Shown here in pieces: positions 40,828 through 50,196 of a stretch of 64,000 bases of DNA. How positions within the stretch are numbered: the first letter of the stretch is position 1; every line of letters begins with the position of its first letter. Where the stretch lies: NCBI RefSeq assembly GCF_000092425.1, contig NC_014221.1, positions 1,121,001-1,185,000 on the forward strand. Reading direction: 5' to 3'. The DNA comes from Truepera radiovictrix DSM 17093 (GTDB taxonomy: Bacteria > Deinococcota > Deinococci > Deinococcales > Trueperaceae). The notes under the pieces are model-generated. The model was not told the origin of the DNA. It did no database searches and worked only from the letters and a program-made list of their open reading frames with translations. The translations under genes were made by a program, and so were the position numbers.

Positions 40828-41916
40828 TCACCCGTAAAAGGGCGGTTTGACCACCACCGCGGGCACCGGCTGCCCCCGGATCTCGACCGCGAGCTCGGTC
40901 CCCGGCTCGCTGTAGGCGCGCCGCACCCAGGCCATGGCGATGCCCTCGCGGGTCAGCGGCGAGATGGTTCCCGAGGTGACCTCGCCGACTTTGGTGCCTT
41001 CGTCGCTTTCCGCTTCCAGGACGTCGGCGGCGCCCGCCAAGACGCGGTAGCCGGGGCGAGCGACGCCGCGCTGCTTGAGCCTAAGCCCCACGAGCCGCCG
41101 CGTGCAGGTCCGGTGCCACATCGCCTCGCGGCCGAAAAAGGGTTTGTCCTTGACCACCCAAGCGAAGTCGGTGCAGCGGGGGTTGGTCTCGGGGCCGAGC
41201 TCGTGGCCGAAGAGGGGAAAGCCCGCCTCGAGCCGCAACGTGTCGCGCGCCCCCAGACCGCACGGGGTCGCGCCCGCCCCGACGAGCGCGCGCCAGAGTG
41301 TCGGGGCGTCTTCGGGGCGGCAGAAGATCTCAAAACCGTCCTCGCCGGTGTAACCCGTGCGGGCGAGCGTCACGGCGCACCCCGCGAGGGTGGTCTGCAG
41401 GGTGCGGTTTTTTTTGAGCGCGGTGAGTTCGGCCTCCGCGTGGCGCCCCGCGAGGAGGGCGGCGCCGGGACCCTGCAGGGCCAGGAGCGCCCACGCGTCC
41501 GACTCGTCGGTCACGGTGGCGTCGTAGTCGTAGCTGAGGCGGGTGAGGTGGGCGACCACGGCCTCGCGGTTGGCGGCGTTGCAGACGATCAGAAAGGCCT
41601 CCGGGGCGTCCCGGTAGACGTAGAGGTCGTCGATCAACCCGCCGCGGTCGTTGGGCAGCATCGAGTACTGGCCCTGCTGCGGTTTGAGCCGGCTCGGGTC
41701 GTTGAGGGTCGCGTAGCGTAAAAACGCCTCCGCGCCCGGCCCCGTGACGCGCACCTCACCCATGTGGGAGACGTCGAAGAGCCCCACCCCTTCGCGCACC
41801 GCCAGGTGCTCGGTGTGGATGCCGGTGCGGTACTGCAACGGCATCTCCCACCCCGCAAAATCCACCATGCGGGCGCCGTGCTCGAGGTGCAGGTCGAAAA
41901 GAGGGGTGCGTTTCAT
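40828..41916 (-). CDS. gcvT: Glycine cleavage T protein (aminomethyltransferase)
   Basis: A 362-residue THF-dependent enzyme: [37 protein letters not shown] and [22 protein letters not shown] 7 nt before ATG suggests a leaderless transcript. The 227-nt gap to gcvH suggests that gcvH-PA-PB may also have their own promoter. Confidence 0.96.
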   Translation of the reverse strand: MKRTPLFDLHLEHGARMVDFAGWEMPLQYRTGIHTEHLAVREGVGLFDVSHMGEVRVTGPGAEAFLRYATLNDPSRLKPQQGQYSMLPNDRGGLIDDLYVYRDAPEAFLIVCNAANREAVVAHLTRLSYDYDATVTDESDAWALLALQGPGAALLAGRHAEAELTALKKNRTLQTTLAGCAVTLARTGYTGEDGFEIFCRPEDAPTLWRALVGAGATPCGLGARDTLRLEAGFPLFGHELGPETNPRCTDFAWVVKDKPFFGREAMWHRTCTRRLVGLRLKQRGVARPGYRVLAGAADVLEAESDEGTKVGEVTSGTISPLTREGIAMAWVRRAYSEPGTELAVEIRGQPVPAVVVKPPFYG

Positions 41917-42019
41917 GGGTTTCAGCGTAGCACGGGCCTAGCGCCCCATCGCCCTGTGTTGATGTCTGAGGCGTACCTGGTTTGCCTTGGTTACGGCGCG
42001 TGAAGCGTCCGGATGGCCT

Positions 42020-42610
42020 CTAGGCGGTTTGGGCGAGCTTTTCGAGCACGCGCTGGGAAACGGCGCGCAGGGGCTCGAGCACCCCCTGACAGTGCAGCGC
42101 CGAAGCCTCGAAGACGGGCAGCCGCCCCTCGGGGTCGAGCACCGCGCGGAGCATGTCAAGGGGTAGCGCGTCGGGTAGGTCGCGCTTGTTGAACTGCAGG
42201 GCTAGGGGCAGCTCGGCGAGCTGCACGTGGTACTCGGCGAGGTTTTCGCGCAGGTTGCGGAGCGCCTCGGCGTTGGCGCGGAGCCGATGGGGCGCCGAGT
42301 CGGCGACGAAGACGACGCCGTCGACGCCGCGCAGGATCAGTTTGCGAGCGGCGTTGTAAAACACCTGGCCGGGGACGGTGTAGAGGTGAAAGCGCGCCTG
42401 AAAGCCGCCGACGTGGCCGAGCTCGAGCGGCATAAAGTCGAAAAACAGCGTGCGCTCCTCCTCGGTCGCCAAGCTGACGAGCTCCCCCTTGCGCTCCGCC
42501 GGGAGGTGCTCGAAAAGGCGCCTGAGGTTCGTCGTCTTACCCGACATCCCCGGGCCGTAGTAGACGATCTTGAAGTTGATCTCGCGGGCCGCGAAGTTAA
42601 CCGTGCTCAT
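42020..42610 (-). CDS. mglA: MglA-type small GTPase
   Basis: A 196-residue Ras-like GTPase. P-loop [17 protein letters not shown] (switch II) and NKRD are visible. In Myxococcus and Thermus MglA marks cell polarity and type IV pilus placement. The usual partner MglB (roadblock GAP) is not adjacent. GGAGG lies upstream of ATG. Confidence 0.92.
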   Translation of the reverse strand: MSTVNFAAREINFKIVYYGPGMSGKTTNLRRLFEHLPAERKGELVSLATEEERTLFFDFMPLELGHVGGFQARFHLYTVPGQVFYNAARKLILRGVDGVVFVADSAPHRLRANAEALRNLRENLAEYHVQLAELPLALQFNKRDLPDALPLDMLRAVLDPEGRLPVFEASALHCQGVLEPLRAVSQRVLEKLAQTA

Positions 42611-43049
42611 GCCTCTGCCTCCGGTGTCTGCGGTGCGGCCGACCGGTGCGGTAGGGTGCTCTGGAGGTGGCTGTAGGCGGCGTTGCGGCGCAACACCCCC
42701 CAGCCGCGGCGGACGCGGCTGCCAAGAGGCCTCGAAGGGGGTAGGCCATCCCCTGACTATATCGGCGGCGAGCCGAGCACCGCGTGCAAATCCCCATTTT
42801 GGCCTAGCGGGCTGCTATGCTTGGTACCTCTAGGTGATCCAGCCCCGGCCGTCTGTGGGGGGTAGCCATACGGCGTAGCCAAGACGCTTGGCCTTTAGCC
42901 TGTGGACCGTTTGGCCGGGGGTTGTCGCCCGTGGCCTGTCGTGGCCCGTGGGCCACGAGTTATGAGCCCCAAGCCGGGGCCAGCATCGGCTAGGCAGCGC
43001 ATTGGGTCGGCGGAACCCACCCGGCAGTCCTCTCCGTGTAAGCTAAAGC
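42611..43049. other. Intergenic region between mglA and dinB-like gene
   Basis: 439 nt between divergent genes with no credible reading frame. It contains a perfect 9-bp inverted repeat TCGTGGCCC-gt-GGGCCACGA (42939-42958), other TGGCC-rich short repeats around it, and TAAGCT (43039-43044), a -10 box for the gene at 43050. Confidence 0.5.
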
Positions 43050-43559
43050 ATGTTCTCCCAGACCTTGCTGACGCGTTTCGGCGAGACGCCGGAGGCGGCC
43101 AAAGCGGCGCTCGAGCGTGAGCTGACGCGCTTCGAGGCGCTGCTGCCAAAGCTCGAGGGGCGCTGGACGGAGCCCCTTAGAGCGGGCGCCTGGTCGCCCG
43201 CCGAAGTCACCGAGCACGTGCTTAAGATTAGCGTCTCGATGAGTAAAACCCTCTACCTCCTGCGGCAGGGGCGCGCCACGCCGCCGGAAGCGCCGCGGAC
43301 GCCCGGGGTGCTCGTCGAGGGGCGCGCGCAGTCGCCCGAGTTCGGCCTTCCAGGTGAGCCGCAGCCGTGGTCGGCGCTGGCCCCGCGCTGGGCGGCGATG
43401 CGCTCGCGGCTTCTAGAGGAGGTCGACGCGACGACCGAGTGGCACGGCCGGAGCTGGTTTCACCCGTACTTCGGCGACCTAAGCGCGCTCGGGTGGGTGC
43501 AGGCCGCCGCGCTGCACCTCGCGCACCACCGCAAACAGCTCGAGGCGGTCGCGCGCTAG
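43050..43559 (+). CDS. DinB-family protein
   Basis: A 169-residue four-helix-bundle protein. Putative metal ligands: His in SPAEVTEHVLKI and the pair in ALHLAHHRKQL, as in DinB/YfiT proteins, many of which are thiol-dependent transferases or damage-inducible proteins of unknown substrate. TAAGCT 5 nt before ATG suggests a leaderless transcript. Its end overlaps nrdR by 4 nt, tail to tail. Confidence 0.82.
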   Translation: MFSQTLLTRFGETPEAAKAALERELTRFEALLPKLEGRWTEPLRAGAWSPAEVTEHVLKISVSMSKTLYLLRQGRATPPEAPRTPGVLVEGRAQSPEFGLPGEPQPWSALAPRWAAMRSRLLEEVDATTEWHGRSWFHPYFGDLSALGWVQAAALHLAHHRKQLEAVAR

Positions 43560-44026
43560 CGCTTTTCGGGCTCCGCTTCCGACGAGGGGGCGCCGAGCTG
43601 TTTGATCTCCTCGATAAAACGCTCTACCGAATCGAAGTCGCGGTAGACGCTCAAAAAGCGGATGTAGGCGACGTCGTCGAGGCTTTTGAGGAAGCGGAGC
43701 GCGTGCAGGCCGATCTCCTCGGCGCCCACCTCCGGCGCCTGCAGCGTGTCCTCCAAGGTGTAGGCAAACTCGCGGAGCTGCTTTTCGGTGATCGGGCGTT
43801 TGTTGCAGGCGATGCGGAGCTTTTGCAGGAGCTTGTCGGGGTTAAACGCTTCGCGCCGCCCCGAGCGCTTGATCACCATCAGCGCCTCGAACTGCGCGCG
43901 CTCGTAGGTGGTGAAGCGGCGCCCACACACCGTACACTCGCGCCGCCGCCGGATCGCCGCGCCCTCGTCCGAAGGGCGCGAGTTGACCACGCGCGTGTCC
44001 GCCGAAGAGCAGTAGGGGCAGTTCAT
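43556..44026 (-). CDS. nrdR: Ribonucleotide reductase repressor NrdR
   Basis: A 156-residue ATP-cone repressor. Zinc ribbon CPYCSSADTRV ... CTVCGRRFTTYER, then ATP-cone VIKRSGRREAFNPDKLL. It represses nrd genes in response to dATP/ATP; no nrd gene lies in the window. Confidence 0.96.
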   Translation of the reverse strand: MNCPYCSSADTRVVNSRPSDEGAAIRRRRECTVCGRRFTTYERAQFEALMVIKRSGRREAFNPDKLLQKLRIACNKRPITEKQLREFAYTLEDTLQAPEVGAEEIGLHALRFLKSLDDVAYIRFLSVYRDFDSVERFIEEIKQLGAPSSEAEPEKR

Positions 44027-44223
44027 CTGAATCTCGCGGGGGGTGCCAGCGGGGGGACAACGCGCGCTGTGTGCGCTGTCGGGCCGGCTGCGCGCTCACC
44101 CCTATACCCGCGCCACACGTCACGCCCACCGTGAAAGAGGCTGCCGAGCACGCGCTCTTGGGCGCCCGCAGCGACGGTTCGCGGCGCTGCTGCGGACGCT
44201 CTACGCCGCGCGGGGGCGCGTTG

Positions 44224-44276
44224 TGACGCTCCAGTTGACGCTCCAGCGACGGACCCCGGGTCGCGCCTGCTGGAGC
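44224..44276. repeat. Tandem repeat and hairpin behind the SDR-like gene
   Basis: TGACGCTCCAG is repeated (44224-44234 and 44236-44246), and the second copy starts a hairpin GCTCCAGC / GCTGGAGC (44240-44247 with 44269-44276) with an inner GACCCCGGGTC. It lies just past the stop of the minus-strand gene ending at 44282, so it may serve as a terminator without T-run. Confidence 0.4.
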
Positions 44277-44281
44277 GCTCG

Positions 44282-45133
44282 TTAAAGGCGGTCGGCGTTG
44301 GGGACGCTCTCGTCGAGGTCATCGAACTCATCGTCGCGGAGGTCGCGCTCGAGGTCGTCGTCGAGGTCGTCGAGGAGACCGAAGTGCGCTTCGCCCGCCT
44401 CTAGCTCGGCGTAGACGCTCGCCTCGAGGTCATCTTGGCGCACCGTCTCGTCGAGCGCGGCGCGCACCTCGGGCAAGAGCGCCTCGATGTCGTTGGGGGG
44501 TGGGGGGAGCGTGACGTAGAGCCGGTGCCCGGAGAGCCCGATGCTCCTAGATCCCAAGTAGAGCACGTTTTCGACCAAGGGCGCGTCGTGCTTGGGGTCC
44601 GAAGCCGCGCGCGAGGGGACCGCGACGTTGACGCTCAGGGTGTCGTAACGCGCTTCGAAGCCCGCGGCGAGGCGGGTGATCGCCCCGCGCACGGCGACCA
44701 TGTGCGGCTCGGTGGCGTTTTTGGGGGGGGCGACGACGACCACCCAGGCGTCGTCCAAAAGCCGCGCGGCCGCTTTAAGGACCAAAAAGGTGCTTTTGAG
44801 GTTTTCATCGATGAGCTCGGCGAACTCGTTTTCGCCGAGCTCGCTAAAGCGGGTGTTGGACTCGAACGACGCGACGTGTACGACCCCCGAGAGGTCACCG
44901 AAGATCTCGAAAACCTTGTCGAAGGTGTTTTTGACGTCCATCTGTACGGACATGTCGGCTTGGATGGGGATCGCTTGCCCGCCCAACTCTTCGATCTCGG
45001 CGGCCGTTTTCGAGGCCAGCGTGACGTTCCTGTCGGCGCACACGACGTCGTAGTCGGCTTGGCCGTAGGCCAGCGCGATGGCTCGGCCAAACCCCTGACC
45101 GACGTTGGTAACGAGGACGACGCTGACGCTCAT
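44282..45133 (-). CDS. Degenerate SDR-fold protein
   Basis: A 283-residue protein with a short-chain dehydrogenase Rossmann fold: cofactor loop VTNVGQGFGRAIA at the N terminus and a helix pattern through about residue 200. The catalytic YxxxK is absent: the expected site reads PHMVAVRGAI. The last ~50 residues are strongly acidic (DDLDDDLERDLRDDEFDD). It is therefore probably not an oxidoreductase but a binding or scaffold protein. TATGCT 8 nt before ATG is a possible leaderless promoter. Divergent from accD. Confidence 0.75.
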   Translation of the reverse strand: MSVSVVLVTNVGQGFGRAIALAYGQADYDVVCADRNVTLASKTAAEIEELGGQAIPIQADMSVQMDVKNTFDKVFEIFGDLSGVVHVASFESNTRFSELGENEFAELIDENLKSTFLVLKAAARLLDDAWVVVVAPPKNATEPHMVAVRGAITRLAAGFEARYDTLSVNVAVPSRAASDPKHDAPLVENVLYLGSRSIGLSGHRLYVTLPPPPNDIEALLPEVRAALDETVRQDDLEASVYAELEAGEAHFGLLDDLDDDLERDLRDDEFDDLDESVPNADRL

Positions 45134-45321
45134 GACGTTTCAGCATACCGGCAGGGGCGCCTAGCGGCAAGGGGGCGGTTTTACCCGCGGTGGCGGGGGG
45201 CGCTGCGGGTAGCGGTATGTTATCTTCACCCAAGCGGCGGTTGTGGCTTTGGGAGACCACCCGAGCGGGGGCGCAGGGCGTTACAGGGTGCGCCGGGTGA
45301 CGCACCGATTACAATAGCGTG

Positions 45322-45402
45322 ATGATTGGCAGCCTGATGATCATAGGGCTGATAGCCAAAAAGCTCATGAACCCGACCGTTAGGGAGACCCGATGGCGCT
45401 AG
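45322..45402 (+). CDS. Possible 26-residue leader peptide before accD
   Basis: ATG 45322 follows TACAAT (45310-45315) by exactly 6 nt, the spacing of leaderless genes in this window. It opens a 26-codon frame, [18 protein letters not shown] then TVRETRWR, hydrophobic then basic. Its stop lies 10 nt inside accD in another frame, so translation of the two could be coupled. Translation is not proven; it may only mark the accD transcription start. Confidence 0.35.
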   Translation: MIGSLMIIGLIAKKLMNPTVRETRWR

Positions 45403-46277
45403 AGAGATGGTTTCGCCGCAAGCGCCCGACGCGCAGCGACGAGGACAACAGCCCGGCAGGGCTGTGGCTAAAGTGTGAGGGGTGCAGCGCGCAGATCTAC
45501 CGCAAAGACCTCGAGGAGAACCTCTACGTCTGCACCGAGTGCGGGTATCACTACCGGATGCCGGTCGAGGCGCGCGTCGCGATGCTCGCCGACGAGGGGA
45601 CGTTCGAGAGGTGGTCGGGGGAGATCCGCGCGGGTGACCCCCTGGGGTTCGTCGACACCGAGCCCTACCCCGAGCGGCTCGCGCGCAGCATCGACAAACA
45701 AAAGCGTCCCGACGCGATCTTGACGGGGGGCGCGACCCTCGCGGGGACGCCCGTGGCGCTCGCGGTGATGGACTTTTTCTTCGCGGGGGGGTCGATGGGC
45801 TCAGTTGTTGGCGAGGAGATCGCCCGCGCCGCCGAGCGGGCCGCCGCCGAGGGGCGCGCGCTCATCTCGGTGGCCGCCTCGGGGGGGGCGCGGATGCAAG
45901 AGGGCGCCCTCTCTCTGATGCAGATGGCGAAGACCACGGTGGCGCTAGAGGCGCTTTCCAACGCGCGCCTCCCCTTTATCAGCGTCCTCACCGATCCTAC
46001 GACGGGCGGTGTCACCGCGAGCTTTGCGACCCTGGGCGACCTCATTATCGCCGAGCCGCAGGCCCTTATCTGCTTCGCGGGGCCGCGTGTGATCCAGCAG
46101 ACCATCAAGCAGGACCTGCCGCCAGGTTTTCAGCGCGCGGAGTTTTTGCTGCAAAAGGGGATGCTCGACGACGTCGTAAGCCGCACGGCGCTTAAAGCGA
46201 AGCTCGCCTTTTATCTCAACATCCTGTTAAGTGGGGCGCAGCCCCGCTCCGAGGAGGCGCGTGCCCTTACCGTTTGA
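45393..46277 (+). CDS. accD: Acetyl-CoA carboxylase carboxyltransferase subunit beta
   Basis: A 294-residue subunit with an N-terminal zinc ribbon (CEGC ... CTEC, about residues 28-50) and the crotonase-like core ([24 protein letters not shown]). With AccA it transfers the carboxyl group to acetyl-CoA in fatty acid synthesis. AGGGAGA precedes ATG. Confidence 0.97.
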   Translation: MALERWFRRKRPTRSDEDNSPAGLWLKCEGCSAQIYRKDLEENLYVCTECGYHYRMPVEARVAMLADEGTFERWSGEIRAGDPLGFVDTEPYPERLARSIDKQKRPDAILTGGATLAGTPVALAVMDFFFAGGSMGSVVGEEIARAAERAAAEGRALISVAASGGARMQEGALSLMQMAKTTVALEALSNARLPFISVLTDPTTGGVTASFATLGDLIIAEPQALICFAGPRVIQQTIKQDLPPGFQRAEFLLQKGMLDDVVSRTALKAKLAFYLNILLSGAQPRSEEARALTV

Positions 46278-47211
46278 AAAGCCCATCGACGAACTTGCGG
46301 CGCGTATTCAGGACATGCGCGCCTACGCGCGGGAACAGGAGATCGACTTAAGCGAGGAGATCGGCCTTTTAGAGGCGCGCCTCGAGCGCCTGCAGGCCGA
46401 GATCTTCGAAAACCTGACGCGCTGGCAGCGGGTCCAGGTCGCCCGCGCCCCCGGCCGGCCGACCGGGCTCGACTACATCGAGCACGTCTTCGACGACTTT
46501 AGCGAGCTGCACGGCGACCGCGCGCTCGGCGACGACAGCGCGGTGGTCGCGGGCCTGGGCGTCCTCGGGGGGCGGAGCGTGGTGGTCGTCGCGCAGCAAA
46601 AGGGTCGCGACACAAAGGAGAACATCGGGCGCAACTTTGGTATGGCGCACCCCGCGGGTTATCGCAAAGCGATCCGCATGTTTAACCTCGCCGACAAGTT
46701 CCGGCTCCCCGTGGTGACGCTTATCGACACCCCGGGGGCTTACCCGGGGGTGGCCGCCGAGGAACAGGGCCAAGCGTGGGTGATCGCCGAGAGCATCCAG
46801 CGGATGTGCCGCCTCAAGGTGCCGGCTGTGGCGGTGGTGATCGGCGAGGGGGGCTCAGGTGGCGCGCTCGCTATTGGCGTCGCCAACCGCGTGCTCATCC
46901 TTGAAAACGCCATCTACTCGGTTATCAGCCCCGAGTCGTGCGCCGCCATCTTGTGGCGCGACGCCGCGCAGGCGCCTAAAGCCGCCGAAGCGCTTAAGCT
47001 CACCGCCTACGACCTGCTCGAGCTCGGCATCGTCGACGGGGTGATCAAAGAGCCCATCGGTGGCGCTCACCGCGACCCCAAGACGACGATGAAGTGCGTT
47101 GCCGAGAGGCTTAAAGCGGAGCTCGAGGGGCTCGTCGGGTTGTCCGAGGAGGAGCTCGTACGGGGTCGCCACCAGCGCTTTCGGAACTTGGGGTACGTCG
47201 AGCCGGTCTAG
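46261..47211 (+). CDS. accA: Acetyl-CoA carboxylase carboxyltransferase subunit alpha
   Basis: A 316-residue partner of Acc[61 protein letters not shown] 46261 has GAGGAGG upstream and overlaps the end of accD by 17 nt. Confidence 0.97.
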   Translation: MPLPFEKPIDELAARIQDMRAYAREQEIDLSEEIGLLEARLERLQAEIFENLTRWQRVQVARAPGRPTGLDYIEHVFDDFSELHGDRALGDDSAVVAGLGVLGGRSVVVVAQQKGRDTKENIGRNFGMAHPAGYRKAIRMFNLADKFRLPVVTLIDTPGAYPGVAAEEQGQAWVIAESIQRMCRLKVPAVAVVIGEGGSGGALAIGVANRVLILENAIYSVISPESCAAILWRDAAQAPKAAEALKLTAYDLLELGIVDGVIKEPIGGAHRDPKTTMKCVAERLKAELEGLVGLSEEELVRGRHQRFRNLGYVEPV

Positions 47212-47312
47212 GCGCCCGAGCACCGTCGACCCCGGTGCACGCCCCCTTCGCTAGCAGCCCTAAGGGGCGCACGCGGTGTCCGCCTGCGCGTTGGCATCCC
47301 TCGCACCCCGCG

Positions 47313-48017
47313 CTAGCCGTCCGCGCGCTGCACCGCCTCGCGGAGCGCGGTGAGGTTGTGCGCGACGCCCCCTTCGCCGCCGAAGACAGCGCTACCGGCG
47401 ACCAACACGTCGGCACCGGCGTGGTAGGCGCGCGGCGCCGTTTCGTGGTTGATCCCGCCGTCGACCTCTAAAAGACATCCCGGACGCTGCGCGTCGATTA
47501 TCGCGCGGGCCGCCCTGAGGCGACGCAAACTCCCCTCGATAAAGGTCTGCCCCCCAAACCCGGGGTTGACGCTCATGACGAGGACGAGGTCGACGAGCGC
47601 GAGCACCTCGTTAAGCACGGTTAGCGGGGTCGCCGGGTTGAGGGCGACCCCGGCTTGGACGCCGCACTCGCGAATGAGCCCCAACGCCCGGTGCAGGTGC
47701 GGGGTCGCTTCGGCGTGGACGGTGATGATGTCAGCGCCCGCCTCGGCGAAAGCGCCGATGTAGCGTTCGGGGGAGCTGATCATCAGGTGCACGTCGAGGG
47801 GCAGCGAGGTGACGCGCCGGCACGCCTCAACGATGAGCGGCCCGAGCGAGAGGTTGGGGACGAAGTGGCCGTCCATGACGTCGACGTGGATGAGGTCGGC
47901 GCCCCCCGCTTCGGCGGCGCGCAGTTCGTCGCCCAAGCGGGCGAAGTCGGCGGCGAGCAGGGAGGGGGCGAGCTTGAGGGCGCGCGCTACAGGGGGGGGC
48001 GCTTGGGTGTCGTTCAC
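47313..48017 (-). CDS. rpe: Ribulose-phosphate 3-epimerase
   Basis: About 234 residues of TIM-barrel epimerase: LAPSLLAADFARLG, HVDVMDGHFVPNLS, MSVNPGFGGQTF, VDGGIN. Acts in the pentose phosphate pathway. GTG 48017 follows TATACT by 6 nt (leaderless); the promoter sits in the 22-nt gap behind the VTT gene. A longer upstream frame lacks conserved residues. Confidence 0.95.
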   Translation of the reverse strand: MNDTQAPPPVARALKLAPSLLAADFARLGDELRAAEAGGADLIHVDVMDGHFVPNLSLGPLIVEACRRVTSLPLDVHLMISSPERYIGAFAEAGADIITVHAEATPHLHRALGLIRECGVQAGVALNPATPLTVLNEVLALVDLVLVMSVNPGFGGQTFIEGSLRRLRAARAIIDAQRPGCLLEVDGGINHETAPRAYHAGADVLVAGSAVFGGEGGVAHNLTALREAVQRADG

Positions 48018-48039
48018 GGTGCCAGTATATCCGCCCGCT

Positions 48040-48852
48040 TTACGCGTCCTCCGCACCGCCCCCGCGGCGCCTGTCCCAGAGGACGTAGGCGACAAAGAGC
48101 CCTAAGCTGATCACCGACACCCAGATAAGCCCGCCTCTAAGCTGCTCGAAGTCGCGCCCCAAAAAGGCGATCAGCGCGACCAGCGGCAGCGTCCCGAGGG
48201 CAGTCGCAAACGAAAAGCGCCAAAAACCCATCTTGACAAGCCCAGCGACGAAGCTGACGGCGTCCGTCGAGAGGGCAGGGGAGACTCGAGCGGCGACCAC
48301 CCCCCAGACGCCGTAGCGGGAGACGAAGCCGGCAACTTTCTTCTCCGTGTCGTGGCCGATAAAGCGTTCGACCGTCACCGGTCCGAGCGAACGCCCGATG
48401 CCGTAGGCCACCCAGGCCGCGAGGATAAGCCCGCTCCAGGCGACGAGGCCGCCCCAAAACGAGCCGTAGGCGAGGACGGGGACGAGCGTCACCAAAAGCG
48501 ACGGGATAAAAGCCAGCAGCGTCTGCGCGACCATGAGGCCGTAGATGAGCAGCGCTCCCCAGACGCCGAAGCCGCTAACCCAGTTTTGCAGCGCCTCGCG
48601 GTCGCCGCTCGCGACCATCTGGTAGGCTTGATCGATGAGGTTGCGGTAGCCGGGCCAGATGAAGTAGAGGAGCACGAGCACCGCGATGACGCCCACGGGG
48701 ACCAGCCAGGTCAGGCGGCTCTGCTCACCCCCCTCTCGGCGGGTCGGCTCGGCGTCGCTCCGGTGACGCTCCTGTCGGCGTTGTCGCTGCTCTTGGTCCT
48801 TGTTAAAGGTGCGGAGCAAGCGTTCGTGGTCGTTTTGCGATTTCGGTTGCAT
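48040..48852 (-). CDS. VTT/DedA-domain membrane protein (TVP38/TMEM64 type)
   Basis: A 270-residue protein with a charged N-terminal stretch (about 1-48), then about six hydrophobic segments. The VTT core shows FIPSLLVTLVPVLAYGSFWGG, and RYGVWGVVAARVSPALSTDAVSFVAGL, typical of TVP38/TMEM64 proteins proposed to move or scramble lipids. ATG 48852 has GGGGGAG upstream. Confidence 0.85.
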   Translation of the reverse strand: MQPKSQNDHERLLRTFNKDQEQRQRRQERHRSDAEPTRREGGEQSRLTWLVPVGVIAVLVLLYFIWPGYRNLIDQAYQMVASGDREALQNWVSGFGVWGALLIYGLMVAQTLLAFIPSLLVTLVPVLAYGSFWGGLVAWSGLILAAWVAYGIGRSLGPVTVERFIGHDTEKKVAGFVSRYGVWGVVAARVSPALSTDAVSFVAGLVKMGFWRFSFATALGTLPLVALIAFLGRDFEQLRGGLIWVSVISLGLFVAYVLWDRRRGGGAEDA

Positions 48853-49132
48853 GGCTCCCCCAAAGGCGCCCGCGCCTCTCGCGCGTCGCGCTAGCACTAT
48901 AGCCCTTTGATTGCGCCGATAGTAGCGGCCAAGACGCACTGCGCCTTAAGCCGACTGGCCAGCGCCTCACGGCTCGTAGGCTGTAGGGCACCGTAAGGTA
49001 GAAGCTTGCGAATAGTTGACCAGACATGTAAGTATTAGAGCGTTTGGTGCTGTCGCGGCTGCGGCGCCTTGAGGGCGCGCCGCGTTAAGCTAGCGAGGTT
49101 TGACACCCCGCGTCTAAGTGCTAGGAGGAGAG

Positions 49133-50002
49133 ATGGCGTACGCACACCCCGAGGTTTTGGTTTCGACCGACTGGGTTATGGAGCACAAGGACGACCCCAA
49201 GGTGCGGCTTTTGGAGGTCAACGAGGACGTCTTGCTTTATGATACCGGCCACATCCCGGGAGCGCTCAAGATCGACTGGCTCCTCGACCTCTGGGACGAC
49301 ACCATTCGCGAGTTTATCCAACCCGAAGAGCTCGCGCAGCTCTTCGAGCGCCTGGGCATCTCCAACGACACGACGATCGTCCTTTACGGCGACAAGAACA
49401 ACTGGTGGGCCGCCTACGCCTTCTGGTTCTTTACCTATAGCGGCCACGAGCACCTCAAGCTGATGAACGGTGGGCGCGCGAAGTGGGTCGCCGAAGGCAA
49501 ACCCATGACGACCGAGGTGCCGCAGGTCGCGCGCGCCTCGTACACCCCGGGTAAGCGCAACCCCGAGCTGCGCGCCTTTAAAGAGGACGTGCTCAAGCAC
49601 CTTGAAAAGGTCAGAGCGGGCCAGGGCGCGCTGGTCGACGTGCGCAGCCCCGCGGAGTTTCGCGGCGAGGTGACGCACATGCCCGACTACCCGCAAGAGG
49701 GTGTTTTGCGCGGCGGCCACATCCCCGGGGCGCAGAGCATCCCCTGGGCGCAGGCGGCGAACGCCGACGGCACCTTTAAGAGCGTCGAGGAGCTGCGCGC
49801 GCTCTACGAACCCAAAGGCGTCACCAAGGACAAGGAGATCATCGCCTACTGCCGCATCGCCGAGCGCAGCTCGCACAGCTGGTTCGTCCTCAAGTACCTG
49901 CTCGGCTACCCCAACGTCAAAAACTACGACGGCTCTTGGACGGAGTGGGGCAACAGCGTAGGGGTACCGATCGAAAAGGGTGACGCGCAGCCGGCGCAGT
50001 AG
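49133..50002 (+). CDS. Thiosulfate/3-mercaptopyruvate sulfurtransferase
   Basis: A 289-residue two-domain rhodanese. The N-terminal domain (about 1-135) is inactive-type; the C-terminal domain holds catalytic Cys240 in [12 protein letters not shown]. It moves sulfane sulfur to thiol acceptors or cyanide. ATG 49133 has GGAGGAG upstream. Convergent with the sulfite-oxidase-type gene, giving a small sulfur locus. Confidence 0.93.
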   Translation: MAYAHPEVLVSTDWVMEHKDDPKVRLLEVNEDVLLYDTGHIPGALKIDWLLDLWDDTIREFIQPEELAQLFERLGISNDTTIVLYGDKNNWWAAYAFWFFTYSGHEHLKLMNGGRAKWVAEGKPMTTEVPQVARASYTPGKRNPELRAFKEDVLKHLEKVRAGQGALVDVRSPAEFRGEVTHMPDYPQEGVLRGGHIPGAQSIPWAQAANADGTFKSVEELRALYEPKGVTKDKEIIAYCRIAERSSHSWFVLKYLLGYPNVKNYDGSWTEWGNSVGVPIEKGDAQPAQ

Positions 50003-50150
50003 GGCTGGTAGCAGGTGTCGTCCGGTTGGCTACGCTCTTGCATCAAAACGCGTCGTTAAGGCGAGCCCATGCCGCGGTGATACGTGCGACAGCTTTTGGT
50101 GGCGCGGCTGTGAGCGGTGCCAAACGGTAGCTAAAAGGTTGTACCGAGAG

Positions 50151-50175
50151 GGCTGGGAGCAATCTCAGCCTTTTT
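50151..50175 (+). terminator. Terminator between sulfurtransferase and sulfite-oxidase-type gene
   Basis: Stem GGCTGGGA / TCTCAGCC (50151-50158 with 50163-50170, one G.T pair), GCAA loop, then TTTTT. Confidence 0.8.
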
Positions 50176-50196
50176 GCTCGTCTGGTTAGTTGCTCC

